From: a bacterium
GTDB lineage: Bacteria; Bacillota_A; Clostridia; Lachnospirales; Lachnospiraceae
NCBI GenBank assembly: GCA_004562915.1
Contig: SFQZ01000001.1
Span: forward strand, 108,995 to 172,994
Direction of reading: 5' to 3'
DNA: 64,000 bases
The notes beneath the pieces were generated by a model that was given only the letters and a program-made list of their open reading frames with translations, was not told where the DNA came from and made no database searches. Below are positions 55,107 through 63,948 of this stretch, in pieces. The position numbers were made by a program, and so were the translations under genes. The stretch's first letter is position 1, and each line of letters begins with the position of its first letter.

Positions 55107-55212
55107 AAAAATTCCTCCTTATCTAAAAGAGTGTTGTATGTTTCGGCTTAATCGTATCATTGAAAGCCCTAGAAATCAAGCATTAAAGTTTTTTTTATTA
55201 TAAAACCTGTAG

Positions 55213-55269
55213 TTGAGAAAGCAGAAAGAAATATGATATAATGAGCCTAGCGCAATCTGCGCCTGCGCA
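55213..55269 (+). promoter_or_regulatory. MarR-gene promoter and palindromic operator
   Basis: TTGAGA (55213-55218), 18-base spacer, TATAAT (55237-55242). Just downstream are overlapping palindromes: GCGCA-atc-TGCGC (55250-55262) and TGCGC-ct-GCGCA (55258-55269). Placed over the transcript start, they are a likely autoregulatory site for the MarR protein. Confidence 0.65.
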
Positions 55270-55299
55270 AATCAAATTCCTTTTCAGAGGGGTGAATAT

Positions 55300-55740
55300 A
55301 TGGACAAAGCATACGATACTTTTCACGAAGTTCTGGTAAAACTTTTTAACGAAATTATGGATATCGAAGCAAAGGCAATCATCACGCCGGATTTTAAAGA
55401 TATAACCAATAATGATATGCACGTAATTGAAGCGGTAGGAATCGAAGAACCCAGAAACATGTCATCGGTTGCCAAATCACTCTCCATAACCGTCGGTACC
55501 CTGACAATATCTGTAAATAACTTAGTAAAAAAAGGATACATTCACCGGGTACGCAGCAATGAAGACCGCCGTGTTGTGCTTATTTCTCTCACCGATAAAG
55601 GAAAAAAGGCATTTAACCACCACAAAAAGTTTCATGAAGATATGATTCAGTCTCTGATTGCGGGACTCTCGGAAAAAGAAATCAATACTCTTGTAACAGC
55701 GCTTACCAATCTGAAAGAGTTTTTCAGAAATTACAGATAA
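55300..55740 (+). CDS. MarR-family regulator, FabT-like
   Basis: 146 residues. Winged helix with MSSVAKSLSITVGTLTISVN and NLVKKGYIHRVRSNEDRRVV (about 52-95). The segment NDMHVIEAVG before it and the VGTLTISVNNLVKKGY recognition region closely follow FabT, the fatty-acid-synthesis repressor of streptococci. FabT normally heads a fab cluster; no fab genes lie near here, so the assignment of target is open. Confidence 0.8.
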   Translation: MDKAYDTFHEVLVKLFNEIMDIEAKAIITPDFKDITNNDMHVIEAVGIEEPRNMSSVAKSLSITVGTLTISVNNLVKKGYIHRVRSNEDRRVVLISLTDKGKKAFNHHKKFHEDMIQSLIAGLSEKEINTLVTALTNLKEFFRNYR

Positions 55741-55748
55741 TTTGGACC

Positions 55749-55800
55749 AAAGAAACGTCTGCATTTTCGACATCATATCCGAAAACGCAGGCGTTTCTTT
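55749..55800. terminator. Bidirectional terminator
   Basis: Stem AAAGAAACG-t-CTGC-a-TTTTC (from 55749) with GAAAA-c-GCAG-g-CGTTTCTTT (to 55800), two small mismatches, followed by TTCC. It separates the MarR gene from the convergent small gene at 55811. Confidence 0.85.
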
Positions 55801-55810
55801 TCCTATATTC

Positions 55811-56047
55811 TTATTGTAAATTCATTTCTTTTAACTGATGGAACAAATCAATATCCGATTTTTTAATCTTCAGATTTGTTTCCAGGGAACGGCCGTCAGC
55901 TGTCGTAATTTTCATTTCTATGATGGTATCTTCAGCCAATACTCCCGGCTGAGCTGCCGCAGCCATAAATTTAGGAAACTTGGGATGATTGGATTTGAAA
56001 GTATTCCACATTCCCATAATTTTCATCATATCCATAGGATTCGGCAT
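55811..56047 (-). CDS. Small protein of unknown function
   Basis: 78 residues: MPNPMDMMKIMGMWNTFKSN, then a segment with PGVLAEDTIIEMKITTADGR. No membrane segment. AGGAGG precedes the ATG, and the coding quality is good, so the gene is real; no family recognised. It follows the DUF885 gene on the same strand with a 67-base gap. Confidence 0.72.
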   Translation of the reverse strand: MPNPMDMMKIMGMWNTFKSNHPKFPKFMAAAAQPGVLAEDTIIEMKITTADGRSLETNLKIKKSDIDLFHQLKEMNLQ

Positions 56048-56114
56048 CTTTTTCACCTCCTGCTTTCCGTTCAATGATATTCTTTTGAAGCATCATAGCA
56101 CAGTGAGGCAAAGA

Positions 56115-57863
56115 TTACAAATACTTTTCAAGGATCGGAAACTGGCAGGGACCTGTTTTCAGTATTGCTTTATGAAATTTCCGGATATCAAATTCCTCCC
56201 CTTCTTCCTGTTTCCGTTCTTCACGCAAATCCAGGAAATGAAGATAGCCCATATAGTATTTAAGATAATTTGTTGGATCTTCCACAATTACCTGATAAAT
56301 TTCTTCCTGAGTATCTTTATTGGCGATGCCAAAGTTTTCCAAAAATTCCGCTGACCGTATCCGATCCCATCCATCATAATGAATCCCCGTATCCATCAAA
56401 GAAAGAATACATAGATTCAGGGAACGATTCAGCCATTCCAATCTGGAAATATCCGGTTCTTCATCATAATATCCATAAGCATATGTTTCGATATAGGTTG
56501 CCCATCCTTCCACATAACCACCCATATTCAGAGCATACCGTATATGCGGCGGATCCGTGGATGCAAAAAATATTGTCTGATACAGATGCCCGGGAAACCC
56601 TTCATGGGCAAGCGTTGTAAAGAGCTGAATTCCTTTCAGATTGGCGTATCGGTTGATATAGATATCATTGGGGCTAAGAGTATCTATCGGTGCAGTCAAA
56701 TAAAACGCAGGGCTTAAATAAGCTTCCAGAGCGTCAGGTACATACTTTACTTCATAAGTAGTATCCGGAGCCTCCGGAAAATCCTGGTTCATCTTTTTAC
56801 GCAAAGTTTCCAGAATCTCTTCCGGACTACTCTCTTCCTGTGCGGATATATGATTTGCAGAACCCATCTTTTTGATCAGATCAGGATTACGGCTTATGAT
56901 CTCTCCGCATTCATTCATATCCAGCTGAAGCTGTTTCAGCAGACGTGTTTGAAGTTCAGATACCGATTCGTAAAGTCCGCAGTTACTTTTCAACAAATAC
57001 TCATAATATGCTTTTCCTCCTGTAAAACCACATAAACCGCCTGCATTTTTCCCCGTACCTTTCAGCAGATACAAACCATCAATCAGTTTCTGGTACGCTG
57101 GAACAACCTGATCTTTTAAAATTTTTTCATGCAGTCTGGTATAGGCTTCCTTCTTTTTTTCAGACATTCCGGAAAGAGCAGATATTTTTTCACAAAAAAC
57201 GGAAGAAAGATAATTATCATCTGGATTCCGGGCAAACGAAGAACACTGACTGATAATCCTCTCTGCTGTCCGATCACTCATAAAAGTACCATTTTGAGAT
57301 TTCAGCTGCTCAAACTCCAGTAATCCATCAAAATATGTATCCACTGATGCCAGCAATTTCAAATAATCCTGAATATCCTGTTCTTTCCGAAAAGTATATT
57401 CTGCCAGAAGAACAGGCAGCTGTGCCTGAGTACCAAGAGAAGGGCTCAAATATTCTTCCAACAGATAATTATTTCCCGGCAGAAGCTCTGTTTCATAAGC
57501 AAGGCTCAGAATATCACAGGTAAGTCGATTTTCCCGATTCAATTGTTCATAAGGAAATTTTTTCAATGCCGATCTGCGGTTTTCACATGCAATAAGTCCT
57601 GCCGATACCTGCGACGGATCAAAGGATCCCAGAGAGACAGAATACTCCGTAATTCCCAGATTTTCAGGATTGGCAAGGGTATAGTGGAGATTCAGGGCAC
57701 TGCTGCTTACATCAGCCATAAAAAGAGCCTCCGTAAATGCCTCAAACTGATGATTTGTATAATAAGATTTTCCGACGGAGATAAGGGAAGGGGCAGACAG
57801 AACTCCGGCAAAAATCAATCCACCGGCAAGGATCGGTTTCCAATGTTTTTTTGAAATCTGCAT
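56115..57863 (-). CDS. DUF885 family, putative exported metallopeptidase
   Basis: 582 residues. An N-terminal signal/anchor helix (KPILAGGLIFAGVLSAPSLI, about 8-27) is followed by the DUF885 body with the metal motif HEGFPGHLYQ (near 448-457) of HExxH type. Members are predicted membrane-anchored peptidases or esterases of mixed function. Start at MQISKKHW is set by CGGAG; the longer frame upstream has no ribosome site. The divergent trxB gene begins 134 bases away. Confidence 0.85.
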   Translation of the reverse strand: MQISKKHWKPILAGGLIFAGVLSAPSLISVGKSYYTNHQFEAFTEALFMADVSSSALNLHYTLANPENLGITEYSVSLGSFDPSQVSAGLIACENRRSALKKFPYEQLNRENRLTCDILSLAYETELLPGNNYLLEEYLSPSLGTQAQLPVLLAEYTFRKEQDIQDYLKLLASVDTYFDGLLEFEQLKSQNGTFMSDRTAERIISQCSSFARNPDDNYLSSVFCEKISALSGMSEKKKEAYTRLHEKILKDQVVPAYQKLIDGLYLLKGTGKNAGGLCGFTGGKAYYEYLLKSNCGLYESVSELQTRLLKQLQLDMNECGEIISRNPDLIKKMGSANHISAQEESSPEEILETLRKKMNQDFPEAPDTTYEVKYVPDALEAYLSPAFYLTAPIDTLSPNDIYINRYANLKGIQLFTTLAHEGFPGHLYQTIFFASTDPPHIRYALNMGGYVEGWATYIETYAYGYYDEEPDISRLEWLNRSLNLCILSLMDTGIHYDGWDRIRSAEFLENFGIANKDTQEEIYQVIVEDPTNYLKYYMGYLHFLDLREERKQEEGEEFDIRKFHKAILKTGPCQFPILEKYL

Positions 57864-57996
57864 AGAACTCCGAGGATATGGAATTACTATTAGCATATGT
57901 AAAATATCATGGAAATATGTTACACTGGAGATAATCAATACCACATAGAAAGATGTGGTTTGCATAAAATCACATTTGAGTGCAGGAGGAAAAACA

Positions 57997-58923
57997 ATGG
58001 AAACTATTTATGATATGATCATTATTGGCTCCGGTCCTGCCGGACTGACAGCCGGAATTTACGGAAAAAGAGCAGGTTTATCCATACTTGTTCTGGAGGG
58101 CAGTTTTATACAGGGCGGACAGATTGTCAACACCTATGAAGTGGATAACTATCCGGGGCTCCCAGGCATCAGCGGCATGGATCTGGCAGAAAAAATGAAA
58201 GAACATTTGCTGGCCCAGGACGGTAAAATCGTCAGAGGAAAGGTCCGATCTATATCCCTGGAGGGAGAGATCAAGGTTGTCCATACAAAAAAAGAAGAAT
58301 ATCGGGCAAAAACTGTAATCCTTGCGGCGGGAGCTGTTCACAGAAAGCTTGAAGTTCCGGGGGAAGATGACTTTTCAGGAATGGGTGTTTCTTATTGCGC
58401 CACCTGCGACGGTGCATTTTTTAAGGACAAAACCGTAGCTGTCGTCGGCGGTGGAGATGTAGCGGTGGAAGATGCAATCTTCCTTTCCAGAACATGTAAA
58501 AAAGTTTATCTGATTCATCGAAGAGATGAACTGCGGGCTGCCAAAGTCCTGCAGGATGCCCTGCGTAATATCTCCAATATCGAACTATGCTGGAACCGAT
58601 GTGTGACGGAAATCGGAGGCATCAACCAGGTAGAATGGATTCAGACAGAAACAACAGACACGAAACGGACGGAACGTATGAATGTAAATGGCATCTTTAT
58701 TGCAGTTGGCATTATCCCTGACACCGGGTTTATCAAAGATCTGATTCACCTGGATACAAAAGGTTACGTAGTGGCAGGCGAAGACGGGCAGACCAATATT
58801 CCCGGAATCTATGCAGCAGGCGATATCCGCACAAAACAGCTTCGACAGATTATTACGGCAGCTGCAGACGGTGCAAATTGTGTAGCCTCGGCTGAAAAAT
58901 ATCTGCAAAACTTCTCACTGTAA
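57997..58923 (+). CDS. trxB: Thioredoxin reductase
   Basis: 308 residues, typical length. FAD motif GSGPAGLTAGIYGKRAG (about 11-27), redox-active CATC in YCATCDGAFF (about 137-146), NADPH motif VVGGGDVAVEDA, and C-terminal FAD motif GIYAAGDIRTKQLRQIITAA. It reduces thioredoxin with NADPH; no thioredoxin gene is adjacent. AGGAGG precedes the ATG. Confidence 0.92.
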   Translation: METIYDMIIIGSGPAGLTAGIYGKRAGLSILVLEGSFIQGGQIVNTYEVDNYPGLPGISGMDLAEKMKEHLLAQDGKIVRGKVRSISLEGEIKVVHTKKEEYRAKTVILAAGAVHRKLEVPGEDDFSGMGVSYCATCDGAFFKDKTVAVVGGGDVAVEDAIFLSRTCKKVYLIHRRDELRAAKVLQDALRNISNIELCWNRCVTEIGGINQVEWIQTETTDTKRTERMNVNGIFIAVGIIPDTGFIKDLIHLDTKGYVVAGEDGQTNIPGIYAAGDIRTKQLRQIITAAADGANCVASAEKYLQNFSL

Positions 58924-59025
58924 AAAATGCCGTAAGTGTCCAATCCCGTATGCCGCAGAAAATTGGAAAACAAAAAAGGTATTTAGTAAATATTAACAAA
59001 TTGTGTCGAAAATTAACACAATTGA

Positions 59026-59224
59026 GGTGGATAAGCTAAAAGTTATCCTCGAGTTATCCACAAACAAAAACGCCTGAAATGCCGTAAAATCGAGTTATAC
59101 ACAAAGTTATCCACTTTTTCCACATTTTTGTATGTGGAGAACCTCGATTTACATAACTAAAAACGAAACAAATGTTTTGTGAATAAGTGATAAATCGAAT
59201 GATAACACAAAATAATGTGGAAAA
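59026..59224. other. DnaA-box cluster in a non-coding region
   Basis: Three perfect TTATNCACA boxes: TTATCCACA (59054-59062), TTATACACA (59095-59103) and reverse TTATTCACA (59178-59186). Five one- or two-mismatch boxes accompany them: reverse TTATCCACC (59026-59034), TTATCCTCG (59043-59051), TTATCCACT (59107-59115), reverse TTCTCCACA (59133-59141) and reverse TTTTCCACA (59216-59224). All eight lie within 200 bases of AT-rich DNA in 58924-59356, a stretch without genes. Also present are inverted repeats AATTGTGT/ACACAATT (58999-59023) and TTGACTTT/AAAGTCAA (59229-59247). No dnaA or other replication gene is near. Confidence 0.65.
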
Positions 59225-59356
59225 CCTATTGACTTTTTTAAAGTCAAATAGTGGTCAGAATTGTTTAATATTTTCAAACAATTCAATCAGAATTTATGTA
59301 AACACATGTCGGAACCGGGAGAAAACAACGTGCTCTTCCTTTGTTGTATATACAAA

Positions 59357-59388
59357 ATCTCCGGAGATTTTTCATTTTCTCCGGAGAT
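59357..59388 (-). terminator. Terminator of nagA
   Basis: Arms ATCTCCGGAGA (59357-59367) and TCTCCGGAGAT (59378-59388), each itself palindromic; TTTTG follows on the minus strand. Lies just past the nagA stop. Confidence 0.8.
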
Positions 59389-59400
59389 TCTTTTCTCTTT

Positions 59401-60522
59401 TCAAGATACTCTTTTTCCTTTTAAAATAACCTGCTTCGTTTCCAGATCACTCATGCTTAACAATACCACGTTGGCAACTTTTCCCGATGTGATACTTCCG
59501 TACTGATCATAGATTCCCACAGATTTTGCGGAATTGACTGCAGCACAACGGACCGCTGTCTCCAACGGAACCTGCATCTTCAATACAGCCGTCTTCATAC
59601 ATTCCATCAGGTTGGTATTGGACCCTGCCAGTGTTCCGTCCTCCAGAGTCGCATGATTTCCTTTTACGATTACCGGCTGTCCTCCAAGCTCATACATACC
59701 GTCAGAGAGACCTGCTGCCATCATGGTGTCACTGATAAAAATCACACGATCCGGTCCAAACATTTTGAGAGTATTCCGAACGATTGCCGGGTGGATATGA
59801 ACACCGTCGCAGATCAACTCTGCCTCGCAACGGTCATCGTCAGAAGCTGCGATTATCGGTCCCGGTTCTCTGTGATTGATGGGATTCATGGCATTATAAA
59901 GATGAGTCATATGATGTACTCCCTCTTCCATGGCCATTTTGGCAGTCTCATAATCTGTGGTGGTATGAGCGATGGACAAAACCACTTCATTTTTTTTAGC
60001 ACGGATAAATTCCATAGCTCCCTCTTCTTCCGGTGCCAGGTCCACCAGCTTGAACAATCCGCCTGCTTCTTTTTGAAGACGGTCAAACATTTCTACATCC
60101 GGTTTATGAATGTACTTACCGTTCTGGGCACCTTTCTTTTTCATGGCGATAAACGGACCTTCCATATTGATTCCGCAGAGGATCGCGCCCTTTTCATTTT
60201 TATGTGCTCTGGCTGCCCGGGCAATCTGCGTCAGTTTTTCTTCTGAAAATGTCATTGTAGCCGGAACAATGGTTGTCACACCCACACTTGCTTCGTAATC
60301 CGCAATTGCCTGTATCGCTTCTTCCGTTCCGTCACAGAAATCTCTGCCCACACATCCGTGGAAATGAATATCTGTCAGCCCAGGGATCGCATAACACCCT
60401 TCGCCGTCAACAATCTCATCCTCTTCCGGTGCCAAATCCACAAACTTTCCATCACAAATATAAATATCCTTTTTTTCAAAAATTCCTTCTTCTGTGTACA
60501 CCATAGCATTTTTGATAATCAT
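59401..60522 (-). CDS. nagA: N-acetylglucosamine-6-phosphate deacetylase
   Basis: 373 residues, amidohydrolase that removes the acetyl group from GlcNAc-6-P. Metal-site region TDIHFHGCVGRDFCDG (about 50-65), INMEGPFIA, SIAHTTTDYE, HLYNAMNPINHREPG, CDGVHIHP and FISDTMMAAGL are all present in the order of the family. Co-transcribed with the RpiR-type regulator, whose stop overlaps the nagA start by four bases. No nagB in the window. Confidence 0.95.
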   Translation of the reverse strand: MIIKNAMVYTEEGIFEKKDIYICDGKFVDLAPEEDEIVDGEGCYAIPGLTDIHFHGCVGRDFCDGTEEAIQAIADYEASVGVTTIVPATMTFSEEKLTQIARAARAHKNEKGAILCGINMEGPFIAMKKKGAQNGKYIHKPDVEMFDRLQKEAGGLFKLVDLAPEEEGAMEFIRAKKNEVVLSIAHTTTDYETAKMAMEEGVHHMTHLYNAMNPINHREPGPIIAASDDDRCEAELICDGVHIHPAIVRNTLKMFGPDRVIFISDTMMAAGLSDGMYELGGQPVIVKGNHATLEDGTLAGSNTNLMECMKTAVLKMQVPLETAVRCAAVNSAKSVGIYDQYGSITSGKVANVVLLSMSDLETKQVILKGKRVS

Positions 60523-61352
60523 ATCAAATCACCTTTTTCCTTTCGTTTCAATGCTTTCACTGTAGTACCGTAAATCTCCTGTTTTCTCTGCCAGTCAATC
60601 TCTTGATAATAACCGTATAATATGTCTGTCATCACAAGAACCGGATATTGAGGGGAGATCAGCTTTCCAAATTCAAGGTTTTTCCTTGCAGCCACACAGA
60701 TAATCTCATCACAGAATTGCGCGTATTCCTGTCTGCTGTTTGCTGTGAACAGCACCGTGCCCGCTCCGTTTTTATGAGCCTGCCAAAGTGAACTGATCAC
60801 TTCTTCTGTCTTTCCGCTGATACTGATTCCCATAACCAGACATCTGTCATCCGAAATCACAGAATGCATTCGCATCATATCACTGTCATCGATGGCATCC
60901 ATATCCAGACCCAATCTCATAAATCGAAACTGCATTTCTCTGGCTGCAAGACCGGAACTGCCTGTTCCATATACAAATACTCTGTTTCTTTGAGACATCA
61001 TCTCTACCACTCTACGAAGCTGATCCTCGTCTGCCAGATTGTAGCTTTTATTCAAAAGTTCCTGATAAGCATCAAATACTTTTCGCATCTGCCCTGTAAT
61101 ATGCTGATTCTCTTCCTCAAATGCCTCCTGATAATGATAAACAAATTCCCGATATCCCTTGTATCCACATTTTTTTGCAAACCGGGACAGGGAAGCTTCC
61201 GATACATACAAAAGACCAGAAATATTCTTGGAGGAAAAATCCATTTTTTCCTTATTATTGATAAAGAAATCCGCAATATTTTTTTCTACAGCAGAGAGAT
61301 TCTCATAATGTAACTCAATCACAGGAACAATTGTTTTCTTATAATAATCCAT
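60519..61352 (-). CDS. MurR/RpiR-family regulator with SIS domain
   Basis: 277 residues. N-terminal RpiR helix-turn-helix (about 25-75: ISGLLYVSEASLSRFAKKCG) and C-terminal SIS phosphosugar-binding domain (about 120-260: VFVYGTGSSGLAAREMQFRF). Such regulators respond to amino-sugar phosphates, which fits its link to nagA. The start MDYYKKTI follows AAGGA. Confidence 0.92.
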   Translation of the reverse strand: MDYYKKTIVPVIELHYENLSAVEKNIADFFINNKEKMDFSSKNISGLLYVSEASLSRFAKKCGYKGYREFVYHYQEAFEEENQHITGQMRKVFDAYQELLNKSYNLADEDQLRRVVEMMSQRNRVFVYGTGSSGLAAREMQFRFMRLGLDMDAIDDSDMMRMHSVISDDRCLVMGISISGKTEEVISSLWQAHKNGAGTVLFTANSRQEYAQFCDEIICVAARKNLEFGKLISPQYPVLVMTDILYGYYQEIDWQRKQEIYGTTVKALKRKEKGDLI

Positions 61353-61461
61353 ATTCATTCCTTCATAAGTATTTTTAAATATCACTTGCTTTTAGTATAC
61401 CATTTTTCCATGCACTTTCAAATATTCCAGGGATTTCTGAAAGTACTTTCTATTTTTTATC

Positions 61462-61493
61462 GTAACTACTCAGCCGTCAGGCTGAGTAGTTAC
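61462..61493. repeat. 14-bp perfect hairpin
   Basis: GTAACTACTCAGCC (61462-61475), loop GTCA, and GGCTGAGTAGTTAC (61480-61493). Neither strand has a U-tract after it, so a normal terminator is doubtful. It lies between the divergent rpiR and trpB2 genes, where no terminator is needed. It may be a REP-type element. Confidence 0.6.
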
Positions 61494-61532
61494 TTCCCAT
61501 GCACTTTTAAACATTGAATATACCAGCGCTCC

Positions 61533-61562
61533 TTGACAATTTGCAGCATATCGCTTTATAAT
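61533..61562 (+). promoter_or_regulatory. Promoter of trpB2
   Basis: TTGACA (61533-61538), 18-base spacer, TATAAT (61557-61562), both boxes perfect. Confidence 0.75.
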
Positions 61563-61616
61563 AAGGTAATTTAATGTATTATCATGATAAAGTACGATGA
61601 AAAAGGAGGCAACACT

Positions 61617-62952
61617 ATGGCTGAAAACACCAAAATTCCTTATAAAATCTATCTCGAAGAAAATGAAATGCCAAAACAGTGGTATAACATGCGTGCAGAT
61701 ATGAAAAATAAACCTGCACCACTTCTGAATCCCGGCACGCTGCAGCCTATGACCGCAGAAGAACTGGAACATGTATTTTGTGATGAACTGGTAAAACAGG
61801 AACTGGATGATGAGACTGCATATTTTGATATTCCTCAGGAAATTCTGGATTTTTATAAAATGTACCGTCCTTCCCCTCTGGTACGGGCTTATTGCCTTGA
61901 AAAAGCACTGGATACTCCGGCAAAAATTTACTACAAATTTGAGGGAAATAATACTTCCGGAAGCCACAAACTGAATTCCGCTATTGCACAGGCTTATTAC
62001 GCCAAGAAACAGGGCCTGAAAGGCGTAACTACAGAGACAGGAGCCGGACAGTGGGGAACGGCATTGTCCATGGCCTGTGCATACCTGGGTCTGGACTGTA
62101 ATGTATACATGGTAAAATGTTCTTATGAGCAAAAACCATTCCGCCGCGAAGTAATGCGTACTTACGGAGCAAATGTAACTCCATCACCATCTGATACCAC
62201 CAATGTAGGCCGTCAGATCCTGAAAGAATTTCCGGGAACCACAGGAAGCCTTGGATGTGCCATTTCTGAGGCTGTGGAAGCCGCCACTACCCGTGAAGGC
62301 TACCGTTACGTACTGGGTTCTGTGCTGAATCAGGTACTGCTTCATCAGTCAGTCATTGGTCTGGAAGCCAAAGCTGCCATGGATAAATATCATATCACAC
62401 CGGATGTTATCATCGGCTGTGCAGGCGGCGGCACTGCGAGGAGAAAAAGATTACCAGTTCATAGCTGTAGAACCTGCAAGCTGCCCGAGCCTGACCCGTG
62501 GAAAATATGCATATGATTTCTGTGATACCGGAAAAGTATGCCCTCTGGCTAAAATGTATACTCTGGGAAGTGGATTTATCCCATCCGCAAACCATGCCGG
62601 CGGTCTTCGTTATCACGGCATGAGTTCTGTCCTGTCCCAGCTGTATGATGACGGACTGATGGAAGCTGTATCCGTAGAACAGACCAGCGTATTTGAAGCT
62701 GCCACCAGATTTGCCCGTGTGGAAGGTATCCTTCCTGCCCCGGAAAGCAGCCATGCAATCAAAGTTGCTATCGATGAAGCACTGAAGTGTAAAGAGACCC
62801 GAGAAGAAAAGACTATCCTGTTCGGACTGACCGGAACCGGATATTTCGATATGGTTGCTTATGAAAAATTCAATAATGGTGAAATGACTGACTACATTCC
62901 TACAGATGAAGATCTGGAAAAAGGATTTGCCGGGCTGCCAAAAGTTGATTAA
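61617..62952 (+). pseudogene. TrpB2-type tryptophan synthase beta, internal deletion
   Basis: Start MAENTKIPYKIYLEE follows AAAAGGAGG. The N-terminal two thirds match TrpB2, with the PLP lysine in NTSGSHKLNSAIAQAYYA. At 62427-62445 the frame breaks: after IIGCAGGGT it runs into junk (ARRKRLPVHSC) and stops at 62516. The correct sequence resumes in another frame with LRGEKDYQFIAVEPASCPSL and continues to the end. Compared with the family, about 13 residues after the GCAGGG phosphate loop are missing, so a deletion of about 40 bases shifted the frame. The enzyme should be inactive. Confidence 0.88.
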
Positions 62953-62957
62953 ACGAT

Positions 62958-63011
62958 GGACAGGGGACAGACCTGTGTCCCAAATATAGGACACAGGTCT
63001 GTCCCCTGTCC
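62958..63011. repeat. 23-bp perfect inverted repeat
   Basis: Perfect 23-base arms (62958-62980 and 62989-63011) around an eight-base loop, built on GGGGACAGACCTGTGTCC. No U-tract follows. Resembles REP-type repeats of the GGGGACAG...TGTCCCC kind found in clostridial genomes and linked in some species with IS200-like RAYT transposases. It lies between convergent genes and could also act as a terminator. Confidence 0.75.
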
Positions 63012-63026
63012 GCTTCTCTCTTTACG

Positions 63027-63914
63027 CTACTTCCTTTTTTCCATCACTGCATTTAAAATTCCATACAGTGCTGCAAAAAGCACACCTGCTACCGGCCAGA
63101 TGATCCATGAAGTGCTCCAGCTGTTGGAACGGAAACTGACAGCCAGATACACTGCGGTAACAATACACCAATAAATTCCCGGGAAAAAGTCTGTCCGTTT
63201 CCTGGTCTCCTTCTTTTCTTCCGTATAATCTTCCGTCTGAAGTAATTTTGTATAACTGCCATGAATGCTGCCGGACCAGATAAAAAGATATACTCCACAG
63301 GCTACGAAAATCAGTAAAATATCCACACAGACAACGCAGATAAAGTCTGAAGATTTCATTCCTGCCGCAATCAGAATCGGAACCACACCGATAATACATA
63401 ATACTACACCGATGGCTATACATGTTCGATAGGTTTGTTCAAACTGCTCTTTTTGCTTTTCAACAATTCCCTGAACCCCATATGCAAGTTCAATGCTTTC
63501 TTTTTCCAGATATTCATAAGCGGACAGTTTCATTCCATTGATAATCAGTATGGCCACACCTGCTGCTATGATGAGAAGAAGCACTGCTGTCCCCAGTCCT
63601 CCTGCAAGTTCTTCAGAAACTACCGGAATTTCTAATTCCGATAACCCGCCTAACAATATCAGCCACACCGGAGAAATAATACACAGGCAAACTCCCATAG
63701 CAATTCTGCCGGAAACCTTCCGGGTAAGCTCCATAAACGCATTCGCCTCTTCCAACGAAACATTTCGTACATCCTTTTCTTCGCAGGGTTCCACCGAAGT
63801 TTCCAGAGTCACTTCCTCAATATCATCTTTTAACAGATAATCCGTAGTCACTCCAAAAATTCCACTCATCTTAATTATCTTATCCAGATCAGGAATCGAA
63901 GTCCCCGTTTCCCT
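63027..63914 (-). pseudogene. XRE-type regulator with membrane domain, 5' truncated
   Basis: About 296 codons of reading. Upstream of the first ATG (63867-63869) the frame continues as RETGTSIPDLDKIIKMSGIF, the end of an XRE helix-turn-helix plus linker (normally SKWETGTSIPDLDKI). Just before this a stop (63918-63920) and unrelated sequence appear, so the first two thirds of the HTH domain are gone. The rest has about six membrane helices (roughly 55-275), as in XRE regulators fused to a membrane domain. Expression from the internal ATG would give a membrane protein without DNA binding. Breakpoint near 63915. Confidence 0.7.
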
Positions 63915-63948
63915 TAGTTAAAGATATTGTTGGGTATCTCAAGATGTG

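Noticed and set aside
59026..59224. DnaA-box cluster as the chromosome origin oriC
   Set aside because: No dnaA, dnaN, rpmH or gidA genes nearby; kept as a DnaA-binding cluster instead.
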